In this document: piece by piece, positions 44,880-57,235 of the stretch | How the letters are laid out: each line of letters opens with the position of its first letter | How positions within the stretch are numbered: the stretch's first letter is position 1 | Origin: Liolophura sinensis | Lineage: Eukaryota; Mollusca; Polyplacophora; Chitonida; Chitonidae | DNA: 57,448 nt | Direction: 5' to 3' | Assembly (NCBI RefSeq): GCF_032854445.1 | Contig: NW_027018207.1 | Span: forward strand, 1-57,448 | Position numbers and translations under genes: made by a program | The notes under the pieces: model-generated | What the model was told of the DNA's origin: nothing | Database searches by the model: none | What the model saw: the letters and a program-made list of their open reading frames with translations, nothing else

Positions 44880-45950
44880 CGTGGTGTCACATACATTCCA
44901 ATCCTGCTGGATATAGGATATACCCAGATGAGTTTACGCAGATTGTGTCATATACCTTAGGGTTATATTCTACCTGTTCTACCTGAGCTCACATGATGCT
45001 AGCATCTTACCATGATGTCCGTTATTTCTGCTGAATCTGTGGCTTTCAGTTACCCTAAGGGAGAGTTCCAGACTGCGAGATAGAAAAGCATTATTGAAAA
45101 CTGTCACACTGAGGTATACAGTAAAAACCTCGACTCCATTTTTTTTTCTAATTTTTTAAAAGAATGCAGAGCGAATTGTGAGTGTCTGGTGCGAGAGATG
45201 GGCAAGTCCAGGTTATGCCTTTTCGATTGTGATTGGCTGGTGTGAGAGATAGGAAAGTCCAGACTATGCCTTGCCGCTTCTGATTTGTTGGTGTAAGAAA
45301 TAGGCAAGTCCAGGCTATGCCTTGTCGCTTCTGATTGGCTGGTGTAAGAGATAGGCAAGTCCAGGCTATGCCTTGTGGATTCTGATTTGCTGGTGTGAGA
45401 GATTAAGTCCAGACTATCCCTTGTGTAAGCTGAATTTTAGGTATGGTACGTTTATTCAAGCGTGACCAGGGCTGCAAATTTTAGCCCAGGAAACCCTATC
45501 TTCACTGTTAGCCAATCAGCGACGATTCCGTATCCCTTTTAGTGCAAAATAGAATCGATCAAAACCATAGACCGGATGTGACGTCATGTAGTCACAAGTG
45601 ATAGGCTTAAAGGGATACATAATCAATGTTAAGTAGCTGAAAATGAAGGTTGCCTGAGTTATACTTTGCACCTGTGTTCATGCTTAAATAAATTTGTCAT
45701 ACCTCAAATTCAGCTTTGACTCGGCTGGACCTGGACCTCGTTATCTCTCACAACAGCCAATCAGAAACGGTTCTACATCCGTTTAAGTGCTGGACTAAAT
45801 TCTCGAGTGCCAAGCACAGAGTTCAAACGCGTGAGAAACACAAGAAAATATTGTACATTATTCTGGACCCAAAGGAATACAAATATGTTATCAGTGGCTA
45901 CACAACATTTGGAGGGGTAAAATGATTCGTGTAGTGACCGAATGACGTCA
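44880..45950. promoter_or_regulatory. CCAAT/CRE region (unit 2), with more repeats
   Basis: About five tandem copies (45165-45400, period about 58) of the gattctgattggctggtgtgagaga-type block, then accggatgtgacgtca (CRE 45579-45586), opposite-strand CCAAT boxes (gccaatcag) and a second CRE at 45943-45950. Both CREs are unchanged across the three copies although the surrounding sequence varies. Confidence 0.4.
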
Positions 45951-46064
45951 TTAATTTGTCAGTAATGGCGGCCATTACTATTGTTTCTACTATTGTTTCT
46001 TCTGATATACAGGTGATCTGTACATAAAGTTATGGTCTGAAAGGAATCATTTTTGTTTGTAAGA

Positions 46065-46279
46065 GAGGCCCTTTGTGGCCAAGGGCGTTAGGACCCAGGA
46101 ACCTCTCACCAATGCGGTCGCTGTGAGTTCAAGTCCAGCTCATGTTAGCTTCCTCTCCGATCGTTCGTGGTCGGCCAGCCAGCTGCGGATGGTCGTGGGT
46201 TTACCCCATTATAATGCTGTCCGCCGTCGTATAAATCAAATATTATTAAGTACGGTGTAAAACACGAAATAAATAAATT
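46065..46279 (+). mobile_element. SINE family A (unit 2 counterpart of 11602)
   Basis: Same family and position. The neighbouring family B SINE of unit 1 is absent here. Confidence 0.75.
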
Positions 46280-46866
46280 GTTTGTAAAAAGTTTCAGCAA
46301 GTTATAGCAGCATTCTGGCCTGGAGTTCTCCTTTGAGGATGGCACTTGATGCGGTCAACGGTACTATCTTGTGTGGTCTTGTAGGAAGTTAACTGGGGGC
46401 CAGTTGTCTTCCATTACCGTTACATATGTCACAATTGGAAGAGGCTACCAGTAACTCGTCAAAGGTCGGCGGTTTACTACGGTTTCTTCCATTGGTAAGA
46501 CTGGCCACCGGGTAAGAGAAAAATTATAGACAACAAGGTTTAACAAAATTCGTATAATGATAAATAAATAATATATGATGACAGAGTGTAAGCTTTGAAC
46601 ATATTGATTGCGAGAGACCAGAGTTTAACTTCGAGTTAAATCATACGGATGACTTTTAAAGTATTTTTTTTCGGAATTTTGCTATTATCTTAAAATACCC
46701 CACATAATTACCGTTTACAAAGTATCAGCCCCATCTACGCATGCGTTACCGTTCAAAATCGGTAACAGAAGTTCTTAATATTTATGAAGCGAGTCACATT
46801 ATAACTTTTTCAAAGTTAATTATCTGAAAATAGTACCATCTTTTTTTTTATCTGAATATATTTGGA

Positions 46867-46985
46867 TTTATTTGATTGATGTTTTACGCCACACTCAAGA
46901 ATATTTACTCATGCGAATTCGGCCAGAATTATGGTGGGAGGAAACTCTACTGTGTAATGATTGGCAGTGGGCCGCGCATGTGGGC
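46867..46985 (-). mobile_element. SINE family A tail fragment, reverse
   Basis: Counterpart of 17247-17345. Confidence 0.55.
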
Positions 46986-46999
46986 GTGGCCTATTTCGT

Positions 47000-48000
47000 T
47001 CAACTCAACCATATGCGGTGTGAATGACTTGTGTTCAATTCATGCGTAGATTGCTGAAATAGGTATATTAAAGAAATGTGTTTAGGACTCAGGGAATAAT
47101 GATTTCGCTCAGAAACGAACTCTACATCGCACAAGAGAACTGTCAATGTGGATGTGGATGTGATTTATAAAGTTATTACAAAATATCTAGTGGGGGTGAT
47201 TGTCATGAAGCTGACATAGGCGTTCTCTGGGAGTTAAATTAGCTTATATCAAGAAAACTGCAAGTACAACGTGTGTCAGTCACTGACACGGATGTGAAAC
47301 CCTTCACATTTTCGGTTAACAGGATTTGTATAACGACAATTAGTGTTACAAAAATCGGAGAAAAACTTCCTAAATCTACTGGGAATGTGCGTTAATTCAA
47401 ACACGACGTGATGTAAGAAATAGCTTGAATATATTTTTATATCTAATTTTATTTTTCACGTAGGAAGGAAAAATCTTACCTGTTCAGTCGAGGCATCGAG
47501 CTTTAATAAACACTTGAGGACGATTCCACAAAGCCAATTGTGAAACTGAAAACCTCGTCACAATGCTTGCGTTTTGGTACTTGGAGTGAACACATTTGTT
47601 TTAAGGTTACAATTGATCTTGTGGTCAGTATTGTTATTTAAAGTGTCCAAAAGGAACTTATGAAACAGAAAACTGTTGGCATGCATTCTTTGCAGGAATC
47701 CGTCTTAATATACTTTTTTAGATCTTCGATGGTTTGTGTTGAACGTTGAGCAGTGGTTCGGGTATATGCTAATGTGCGTTTTGACGCTTAGATTTACACT
47801 CAATTGTTGGAGTAGACACTTCCGGTAGATACAGCTGTGGTTGTGAATAACGAGATTTTACTTATGACTAATGCAAACATGTCTTAACTAGTAACAGTGA
47901 TATTGTAAAAACTTGTGAGCTTCGAAATCTCTTCCAGAGGGATCCAAAACATGGAAGCTAAAAAGGTTTATCCTTTCGAGCCGTATATATAAAAATGGTT
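47000..48000. other. No gene recognised
   Basis: Colinear with 17365-18360. No exon-like frame. Confidence 0.5.
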
Positions 48001-48340
48001 GGAACGGGGAAAGGGAGGGCGTTAGCTTGTGAAGAAAAGTAATCAGGAAACACTGAGGAAATCTCCCACACTAGTGAAACTATCATCATGGTGAAACTAT
48101 GATCATAGTGGAAAGACGACCCGGCTAGCGCGAACATGGCATGGGAGGGCGTATCCCGTGTAAAGGATTTGCTCGAGTCGAGTTTGACAGCAAGCGCGTT
48201 GGTGGACTTAACTCTAGGAAGTAGCTTGTTTTCCTTAACATCATCAGACGTGGTCTTGCAGGCTGCAGAATTAAGCTTTATCTTGAGTTTCTGTTCGTAA
48301 CCGATGGCTTTAGCAACACTGGTGACTTCCTCAAAATCTG
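48000..48340 (-). other. Extended minus-strand open segment, unidentified
   Basis: Contains FEEVTSVAKAIGYEQKLKI and continues KENKLLPRVKSTNALAVKLD into sequence missing from unit 1. About 110 residues are open without a stop. A possible acceptor (gatctgcag) precedes it. No family recognised; possible exon or old transposon frame. Confidence 0.3.
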
Positions 48341-48764
48341 CAGATCACAGCACCGACCACTTCGAGGGTCCATTCCACACTTTTTCACAAGTGGGGCAGC
48401 CTTTTCACACAACCGATAGAAACACCCTCAACGTATAGCACTGATTCTTATATTAAAAAAGACACTATGGCGACTATTTTCTCTGCTCAGATGACCTCAC
48501 ACCTTGAGCGTTCAAAAATGTGGGGGTTGTCTTTGAAACGCTAGGCCTATATATCGACAAGCAATCAGAATATGTGAATAAACGACATATGGAATTAATG
48601 CAAAAATAAAGTACATTTTCCTTGAATTATCTATGTAAAGCCGTTAGGGATGACCTTTAAGGATTTAACTTCCCCTCACCCTAAGACATATGTTGTTGTT
48701 GTTGTTACGTGACGTAAAATTCCGATTTTAGTTCATGGGCTTCCCCACTACAGAGGATCTCTTT

Positions 48765-50655
48765 AGCCGCCCCACAAGTGGTCTGCAGCTGCCTCACAAA
48801 TGTTGTACACCATCCACACCAAGTGTTCTTCACCTGTCTCACAAGTGTTCTTCAGCTGCAACACAACTGTTCTTAAGCTCCCTCACAAGTGTTCTTCAGC
48901 TGCCACACAAGTGTTCTCCAGCTGTCACACAAGTTTTTTCAGCTGCCATTAGATTTCGTTACCTTCCACTCAAGTTTTTCCCAGCTGTCACACAAGTGTT
49001 CTTCAGCTGCTTCACGAGTGTTCTTCAGCTGTCACACAAGTGTTCTCCAGCTGTCACACAAGTGTTTTTCAGCTGCCATTAGAGTTCTTCACCTTCCACT
49101 CAATTTTTCTCACAAGTGTTCCTCTGCTGTCACACAAGTGTTCTACGGCAGCCACACAAGTGTTCTCCAGTTGTCTCCAAAGTGTTCTACAGCTGCCACA
49201 TCAGTGTTCCTCAGCTGCAACACAAGTGTTCTTCAGCTCCCTCTCAAGTGCTCTTCAACTCCCACACAAGTGTTCTTCAGCTGCCACACACGTCTTTTTC
49301 AGCAGCCACACAAGTGTTCTCCAGATGTCACACAAGTGTTCTCCAGCTGTTTACACAAGTGTTCTTCAACTGCCACACAAGTGTTCTTCAGGTGCCTCAC
49401 AAGTGTTACATCAGCTGTTGCAACCGTTTTTCAGCTGTCACACAAGTGTTCTCCAGCTGTCACACAAGTTTTTTTCAGCTGTCTTACAAGCGTTCTTAAG
49501 CTGTCACAGAAGTGTTCTTCAGCTTTCTCACAAGCGTTCTTCAGCTGTCACACAAGTGTCCTTCAGCTGCCACACACGTCTTTTTCAGCAGTCACACAAG
49601 TGTTCTCCAGTTACCACACAAGTGTTTTCCAGCTGTGACACAAGTGTTCTTCAGCTGCCACAAAGGTGTTCTTCAACTGCCACACAAGTGTTCTTCAGGT
49701 GCCTCACAAGTGTTACATCAGCTGTTGCAACCGTTCTTCAGCTGTCACACAAATGTTCTTCAGCTGCCACACAAGTGTTTTCTGGATGTTTCTTAAGTGT
49801 TCTTTTGGTGCCATACAAGTGTTCTTCAGTTGCCTCACAAGTGTTCTTTAGCTGCCACAGAAGTGTTCTTCACCTGTCACACAAGTCTTCTTCAGCTGTC
49901 TCACAAGCGTTCTTCAGCTGCCACATAAATGTTCTTTAGCTGCCACACAAGTGTTCATTGAATTCCTCACAAGTGCTCTTCAGCTGCCATAGGTGTTAAT
50001 CAACTTCCACACAAGTGTTTTTCAGCTGCCTCACAAGTGTTTCTCTGCTGCCTCACAAGTGTTCTCCAGGTGTCACACAAGTGTTCTTTGGATGCCTCAC
50101 AAGTGTTTTTCAGTTGCCATTGGTGTTCATCAGCTTTCAACAAGTGTTTTTTTAGCTGCCTCATAAGTATTCTTCAGCTGCACAGAAGTGTTCATCACGT
50201 GCCACACAAGTGTTCTTCAACTGGCACAGAAGTGTTCTTCAGCTGCCACACATTTGTTCTTCAACTGCCTCATAAATGTTCCTCAGCTGTCACACAAGTG
50301 TTCTTCAGTTGCATCACAAGTGTTCTTCAGCTGCCACAGAAGTGTTCTTCAGCTCCCTAACAAGTGTTCTTCAGCTGCGTCATAAGTGTTCTTCAGCTGT
50401 CACACAAGTGTTCTTCAGGTGCCACACAAGTATTCTTCAGCTGTCTCACAAATATTCTGCTGCTGTCAGACAAGTAATCTTCAGTTGTCACACAAGTGTT
50501 CTTCAGCTGCCACACAAGTGTTCTTCAGCTGTCACACAAGTGTTCCTCAGTTGACTCACAAGTGCTCTTCATCTGTCACGCAAGCGTTCTTCAGCTGCCA
50601 CACAAGTGTTCTTCAGCTGTCACACAAGTGTTCTTCAGCTTCCACACAAGCGTCA
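48765..50655 (+). repeat. 22-bp minisatellite, about 86 copies (unit 2)
   Basis: Same 22-base unit and flanks as 19165-21765, but about 700 bases shorter. The ATG-led frame that spans 471 residues in unit 1 stops after 115 here, while other frames stay open for up to 299. Confidence 0.95.
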
Positions 50656-50892
50656 CCAAGAGCTTATTGTCACAAATTTCCCATGACCCATGAACCAATA
50701 CATCTTGTGTTATTTGAAAGATTGAACACACCTGCAACCATTAGTCCCCAGCATGCGCCTCCAAAATCCGTTAAGCTTGCTGCTTTTTTACGCCGTTAAA
50801 GTGCATGTGGGTTAAAATATTACTGAGTTAATCTCATAACATGCAATATTAATCATCAAAACCACAGATGCCCGTCAACCAAAGATAGCAGA

Positions 50893-53315
50893 ACTATAAA
50901 CCAGAAACAACACAATCCAGAGTAAAGTCAAAAAACTACTTCATTCTCAAATGCCTCGCAGTTCATAATTATAAACCAGAAACAACACAATCCAGAGTAA
51001 AGTCAATAAACTAATTCATTCTCAAATGCCTCACAGTTCATAAGTATAAACCAGAAACAACATAATCCAGAGTGAAGTCAAACAACTACTCCATTCTCAA
51101 ATGTCAAACAGTTCATAAGTATAAACCAGAAACAACACAATCCAGAGTAAAGTCAAACAACTACTTCATTCTCAAATGTCAAACAGTTCATAAGTATAAA
51201 CCAGAAACAACACAATCCAGAGTAAAGTCAAACAACGACTTCATTCTCAAATGCCTCACAGTTCATAAGTATAAACCAGAAACAACACAATCCAGAGTAA
51301 AGTCAAACAACTACTTCATTCTCAAATGCCTCACAGTTCATAAGTGTAAACCAGAAACAACACAATCCAGAGTAAAGTCAAACAACTACTTCATTCTCAA
51401 ATGCCTCACACCTCATGGGCATCAACCAGAAACAACACAATCCAGAGTAAAGTCAAACAACTACTTCATTCTCAAATGCCTCACAGTTCATAAGTATAAA
51501 CCAGAAACAACACAATCCAGAGTAAAGTCAAACAACTACTTCATTCTCAAATGCCTCACAGTTCATAAGTATAAACCAGAAACAACACAATCCAGAGTAA
51601 AGTCAAACAACTACTTCATTCTCAAATGCCTCACAGTTCATAAGTATAAACCAGAAACAACACAATCCAGAGTAAAGTCAAACAACTACTTCATTCTCAA
51701 ATGCCTCACAGTTCATAAGTGTAAACCAGAAACAACACAATCCAGAGTAAAGTCAAACAACTACTTCATTCTCAAATGCCTCACAGTTCATAAGTATAAA
51801 CCAGAAACAACACAATCCAGAGTAAAGTCAAACAATTACTTTATTCTCAAACGCCTCACAGTTCATAAGTATAAACCAGAAACAACATAATCCAGAGTAA
51901 AGTCAAACAACTACTTTATTCTCAAATGTCAAACAGTTCATAAGTATAAACCAGAAACATCACAATCCAGAGTAAGGTCAAACAACTATTTCATTCTCAA
52001 ATGCCTCACAGTTCATAAGTATAAACCAGAAACAACACAATCCAGAGTAAAGTCAAACAATTACTTCATTCTCAAACGCCTCACACCTCATGGGCATCAA
52101 CCACAAACAACACAATCCAGAGTAAAGTCAAACAACTACTTCATTCTCAAATGCCTTACAGTTCATGAGCATCAGCCAGAAACCACAGAATCCAGAGTAA
52201 AGTCAAACAACTACTCCATTCTCAAATGCCTCACAGTTCATAAGTATAAACCAGAAACAACACAATCCAGAGTAAAGTCAAACAACTACTTCATTCCCAA
52301 ATGCCTCACAGTTCATAAGTATAAACCAGAAACAACCCAATCCAGAGTAATGTCAAACAATTACTTCATTCTCAAATGCCTCACAGTTCATGAGCATCAA
52401 CCAGAAACAACATAATCCAGAGTAAAGTCAAACAACTACTCCATTCTCAAATGCCTTACAGTTCATAAGTATAAACCAGAAACAACACAATCCAGAGTAA
52501 AGTCAATAAACTACTTCATTCCCAAATGCCTCACAGTTCATAAGTATAAACCAGAAACAACACAATCCAGAGTAAAGTCAAACAACTACTTCATTCTCAA
52601 ATGTCAAACAGTTCATAAGTATAAACCAGAAACAACACAATCCAGAGTAAGGTCAAACAACTATTTCATTCTCAAATGCCTCACAGTTCATAAGTATAAA
52701 CCAGAAACAACACCATCCATAGTAAAGTCAAACAACTACTTCATTCTCAAATGGCTCACAGTTCATAAGTATAAACCAGAAACAACACAATCCAGAGTAA
52801 AGTCAAACAACTACTTCATTCTTAAATGCCCCACAGTTCATAAGTATAAACCAGAAACAACACAATCCAGAGTGAAGTCAAACAACTACTTCATTCTCAA
52901 ATGCCTAACAGTTCATAAGTGTAAACTAGAAACAACACAATCCAGAGTAAAGTCAAACAACTACTTCATTCTCAAACGCCTCACAGTTCATAAGTATAAA
53001 CCAGAAACAACACAATCCAGAGTGAAGTCAAACAACTACTTCATTCTCAAATGCCTAACAGTTCATAAGTGTAAACTAGAAACAACACAATCCAGAGTAA
53101 AGTCAAACAACTACTCCATTCTCAAATGCCTCACAGTTCATAAGTATAAACCAGAAACAACACAATCCAGAGTAAAGTCAAACAACTACTTCATTCTCAA
53201 ATGCCTCACAGTTCATAAGTATAAACCAGAAACAACACAATCCAGAGTAAAGTCAAACAACTACTTCATTCTCAAATGCCTCACAGTTCATAAGCATCAA
53301 CCAGAAACAACATAA
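50893..53315 (+). repeat. 75-bp satellite, about 32 near-identical copies (unit 2)
   Basis: The period is exactly 75 bases, a multiple of 3, so one frame stays open and encodes a 25-residue repeat (KSNNYFILKCLTVHKYKPET...) for 272 residues at 51072-51890 and 147 at 52872-53315. Variants (cctcatgggcatc, tgtcaaacag) recur at intervals, suggesting multi-unit duplications. Unit 1 has only a few diverged copies. Protein coding is unlikely, since stops occur in the middle of the array. Confidence 0.95.
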
Positions 53316-53708
53316 TCCAGAGTAAAGTGAAAAAATATATTCTATCTGCAAACTGCGTCGAATGGAAACAACTTAATCCAGAGTAAACTCAGCTACTCTG
53401 TTTTCAAACGCCTCACAGTGCATGGGCATCAATCAAAAATAACAGAATTCAGAGTGACGTCAGAAAAACCTACTCTATCTTTAAATGCCTGGTGTTTCTT
53501 GTCACATCAACCAATGACGAAGGAACTTCCAGTCATAGTCAAATGATACGTCACTTTACGCTCGGTGTTTAGATTTTAATATTTGTCTTGAAAGTACAGT
53601 TTTGAAAATTCATCCCGAACGGAGAACTTTTGTAATACATAGGTTTTTAAACCTGAGTTGTTATTGTGTATGTCAACTATTCCTGCATGCGGCGTAAAAG
53701 TCTGCCGG

Positions 53709-53966
53709 TGGCCTCCGTGGCTCAGTTGGTTATGGCGCTAGCGAGACGTAATGACACAGGAGCTTCTCACCAATTCCAGCTCATGCTGGCTTCCTTTCCG
53801 GCCGTAAGTGGAAAGGTCACAGCTATCTGCAGATGGTCGTGGGTTTCGTCCGGGTTCTGGCCAGTTTCATTCCACCATAATGTATATAATGTAAGTGGAA
53901 ATAAATGTATAAATGAATATTCTTGAGTACGGCGTAAAACACCAGTCAAATAAATAAATATATCAT
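53709..53966 (+). mobile_element. SINE family A
   Basis: Head ggcctccgtggctcagttgg, tail gaatattcttgagtacggcg and AAATAAATAAA. Counterpart of 22914-23129. Confidence 0.8.
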
Positions 53967-54236
53967 TACTGCCCTGCAGTTTTGGGATCGGGATCTATAT
54001 GTTTTCTATTTCCATATATATTTGTCTGTAATTACTGATAACAATTTATCAGTAATTGTAGGATTACTTCCAGTCAGTGTGGAATTACTTCCAATCAGTG
54101 CGGCATGACTTCCAGCTTTCCGTCCGTTATAATCACTGATCCACGCCTTACATCCAGCTTCTTGTACAGGAGATAAATAACCCAGTGTCAACAACAAAGG
54201 CAAAATACGAGGCAAAAATAATTTTTATTTGATTCT

Positions 54237-54237
<1 letters not shown>

Positions 54238-54327
<90 letters not shown>

Positions 54328-54328
54328 C
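54238..54328. repeat. (TA)n microsatellite, about 43 repeats
   Basis: Uninterrupted; only about 8 repeats at the matching site in unit 1 (near 23406). Confidence 0.95.
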
Positions 54329-54644
54329 ATATGTGTAAATTTAGTCATCAAAAGTTTCAAACTACTCGCCTTATTAAATTCATTAAACTTATTGACAACA
54401 ATTCTTCAAGATGATTTCAAGAGCATTTTCCGTTTACTAGTTTTTGCCAAAATTTCCGAAATATGTCACTCATGGTACGCAATAAAACGCGCCTGATTTA
54501 AAATGCATGACAAAGTGGAGTACAGAATTCTGTAGAGTAACTTCTACCTATGTATTCAAAATATGTGGATAATAGTATGCTGAAAAGGCGCCTCCATTAA
54601 ATTGACCTACAATACAGCATGGGACACAACCAGAGGGGAATTTG

Positions 54645-56853
54645 TTAGCACGCATGTCCGTAGATTTCTTGTTTCTTGTTGACTCCCCAAACTCCATCGT
54701 CTCCATCGTATGTCTCGACCTGGGACAGGCGACCGGGAACGGAGCGCCACCTGGATCCCGTGGGATTTCCCGCGGTTATTCCCTCTCTATAAAAGATTTC
54801 ATCGTCTTTGTTGACACCCCAAACCACGCCTCCGCCCGAACTGATGTACTTGAGGCCGCCTTCAATCTTCTTCCAGCTTGAACCATCACTGGCAATAGTC
54901 GCTTGAGCCGTCCCAACCCGGTAAAATATCTCATTTTTCTTGTTGACTCCCCAGACACCGGCATTGCCTACGGATATCTGCTTCAAGGACCCCGAAATTT
55001 TCCTCCACGAATTCCCTGCTGGGTTGCTGTTTTTGGCCCCTACACGGCGGAAAATCTCGTCATTTTTATTGACACCCCACACAAAGCCCAGGGGACTCAC
55101 GGAGACGTGTTTCAACAGTCCATCCAAGCCCTGCCAACTGGACCCCCAAGGTCGGTCAGCGCTGATTCCACGACGAATGTAGATTTTATTCTCTCTGTTT
55201 ACTCCCCACACGACGCGGTGCCCCACGTCCAGCTGGGTCAGACTACCGCCCACCTCTAGCCAATCCCCTGATCCTTTACTGTTTCTGTTCGCCCCGTAAG
55301 TTGCGTAGCGGTAAAACACTTGGTCGTTGTTGTTTACAGCCCACAAACCACTGTTTCCTGTAGACACGTGTTTGGCCTTGCCAGATATCTTATCCCAAAT
55401 TTCTGAATTGTCCCTCAAGTCAAAGGCGAACGTTGCCAAGCGGCCATAGATTTGGTCGTTTTCATTGACTCCCCAAACGCTGCGGAGGGACACTTCGATT
55501 TGTTTGAGTCCACCGTCAATTCGGATCCAATACAGCCCCGTAGGTGTTTTGTTGGAAATACCGCGGCGAGCGTAAATTTGGTCGTTCTCATTCACACCCC
55601 AAACAAGGCCGCCACCGGATGTGACGTATTTCAGACTACCGCTCACTCTGGTCCACTTAGAGCCTGACCCATACTTATCTCCGAAAGTACCCTCTCTGTA
55701 GAAAATCTCGTTGTCGTTGTTTACGCCCCAAACGCCAGCATAGCCGACGGATATCTGCTTTAAGACGCCGGAAATCGCTTGCCAGGTTCTCCCTTGTCTA
55801 CACGTCTGGCATTCCCCCTGCCGCCATATTGGCTGACCGGCCGTGCTCACCCCCCACACATGACCTTTCTGGCTGACGCTGATGTGAGAAAGCTTCTGTT
55901 CCGGAATGTGTTGCCAGTTTTGCCCAATGGGGTTGGATTTCGAGATTCCGATCCTCTGGTAGACGTCGTTGTTTTTGTTCACTCCCCAAACCGTGTTATA
56001 GCCAACATCAACCTGACGTAACCCTCCCGACACACGGATCCATTCGTCTCCAGTAGCGTCGCTCACGCCATAGGTGTTGGCTTTGTAGAAGATTTCATCT
56101 TTTTTGTTCACCCCCCACACACCACTGTCTCCGGCAGATATGTGTTTCAAGCCTCCAGAAACAAGCTTCCACTCCGTGGTCAGGTATTGGGAGGAAGTCT
56201 GGCGTTTCCTACGTCCGTTGAAGTTGGCGTTGCAGACGCCACCATTCAGTGTAAGCCCGGCGTACATGATGATGTTCGGTACGTCGGTATTGTCGGTTGT
56301 GTCCCTAAAATCTTCTAACGTGGCCAAGGTGAAATCCTGGTTGCCTCGCTGCGTGTTCCAGCCAATCCGGAAGTTCATTCTTGCGATCTGCGCAAGTGCA
56401 CCGTTGTACTGTGGCCGCTGTCGAACGAATTGTCGAATCGTGTCCGGTATGACGTTCTCCACAAAGTGCACGATCGTCTGCGTGCAGAAGGGACAGGGAA
56501 TGTTGTAGGTAAACAGGTAGATGTTTGTTGGGAGATTGTTCGTTTGTTGAAGGTAATCCAGAATCTGCTGTCGAAGTCGCTCAAACAGTACTGGTTCCGT
56601 GTGCTCTGGGATCGTATCTGCGTAGTACGCAGCGTTCCAATCATCCGGGAAGGCGAGCGGTAGTGTATTGGGATCGGGATTTGGGAAAGCGTTCAGCTGC
56701 TCCAGGGTGATCACGGCGAATTGACGGATCCGGCTGCCCTGGTTCCAGAAGACCTGCCGAAATCTTTGGAACAGCCATCGCAGGTATTCTTGGTGAGGCT
56801 GGACAGAGGAGCCAAAGTTGATCTCCGTGGAGATAACGAGGGCCAAAACGAAC
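54645..56853 (-). CDS. Secreted deaminase-like/tectonin fusion protein, exon 2 (copy 2)
   Basis: Same length and layout as 23741-25949, with about 20 amino acid differences and no indel. All motif residues are kept: HTE, PCPFC, RRKR and all twelve tectonin repeats. Changes include Asp to Ala in LPLDFP, Leu to Arg in RQLPQY and Ser to Asn nearby in the deaminase-like part, plus scattered changes in the propeller (Ile to Asn, Ala to Ser, Ala to Pro). The acceptor (tttttacag at 56854) is intact. The expected exon 1 lies right of the window. The open frame argues for function under purifying constraint. Confidence 0.9.
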
Positions 56854-56950
56854 CTGTAAAAAGACGTCAACCTTTTATGAATGAATGAATGAATGAATAC
56901 TGATCAACGGATTATTGGTAGTATTCCAGTTACATCTTTATCATGAATTG

Positions 56951-57235
56951 TGGCCTGCGTGGCAGAGGTGGTCAGCACACCAACACGGCGCAATGGCCTA
57001 GGAGCATACCAGCAATGCTGTCACCGTGAGTTCAAGTCCAGTTCATGTTGGCTTCCCCGGAAGGTCCGTGGGAAGGTCTTCCAGCAATTTACGGATGGGC
57101 GTGGGTTTCCCACAGACCTTCCGGGGAAGCCAACATGAGGTGTCCGGTTTCCTCCCACCATAATGCTGGCCGCCGTCGAATATGTGAAGTATTCTTGAGT
57201 ACGGTGTAAAATACCAATAATCTAAATAAATAAAT
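56951..57235 (+). mobile_element. SINE family A variant with inverted repeat (unit 2)
   Basis: Counterpart of 26039-26325; the two arms (about 57044-57074 and 57107-57137) differ at one base. It lies in intron 1 of copy 2. Confidence 0.75.

Noticed and set aside
51072-51890. 272-residue repeat protein over the 75-bp satellite
   Set aside because: Open only because the period is a multiple of three. The frame is interrupted elsewhere in the array and absent from unit 1.
50893-53315. CRISPR array
   Set aside because: Direct 75-bp tandem repeats without unique spacers, in an animal genome with introns and SINEs.
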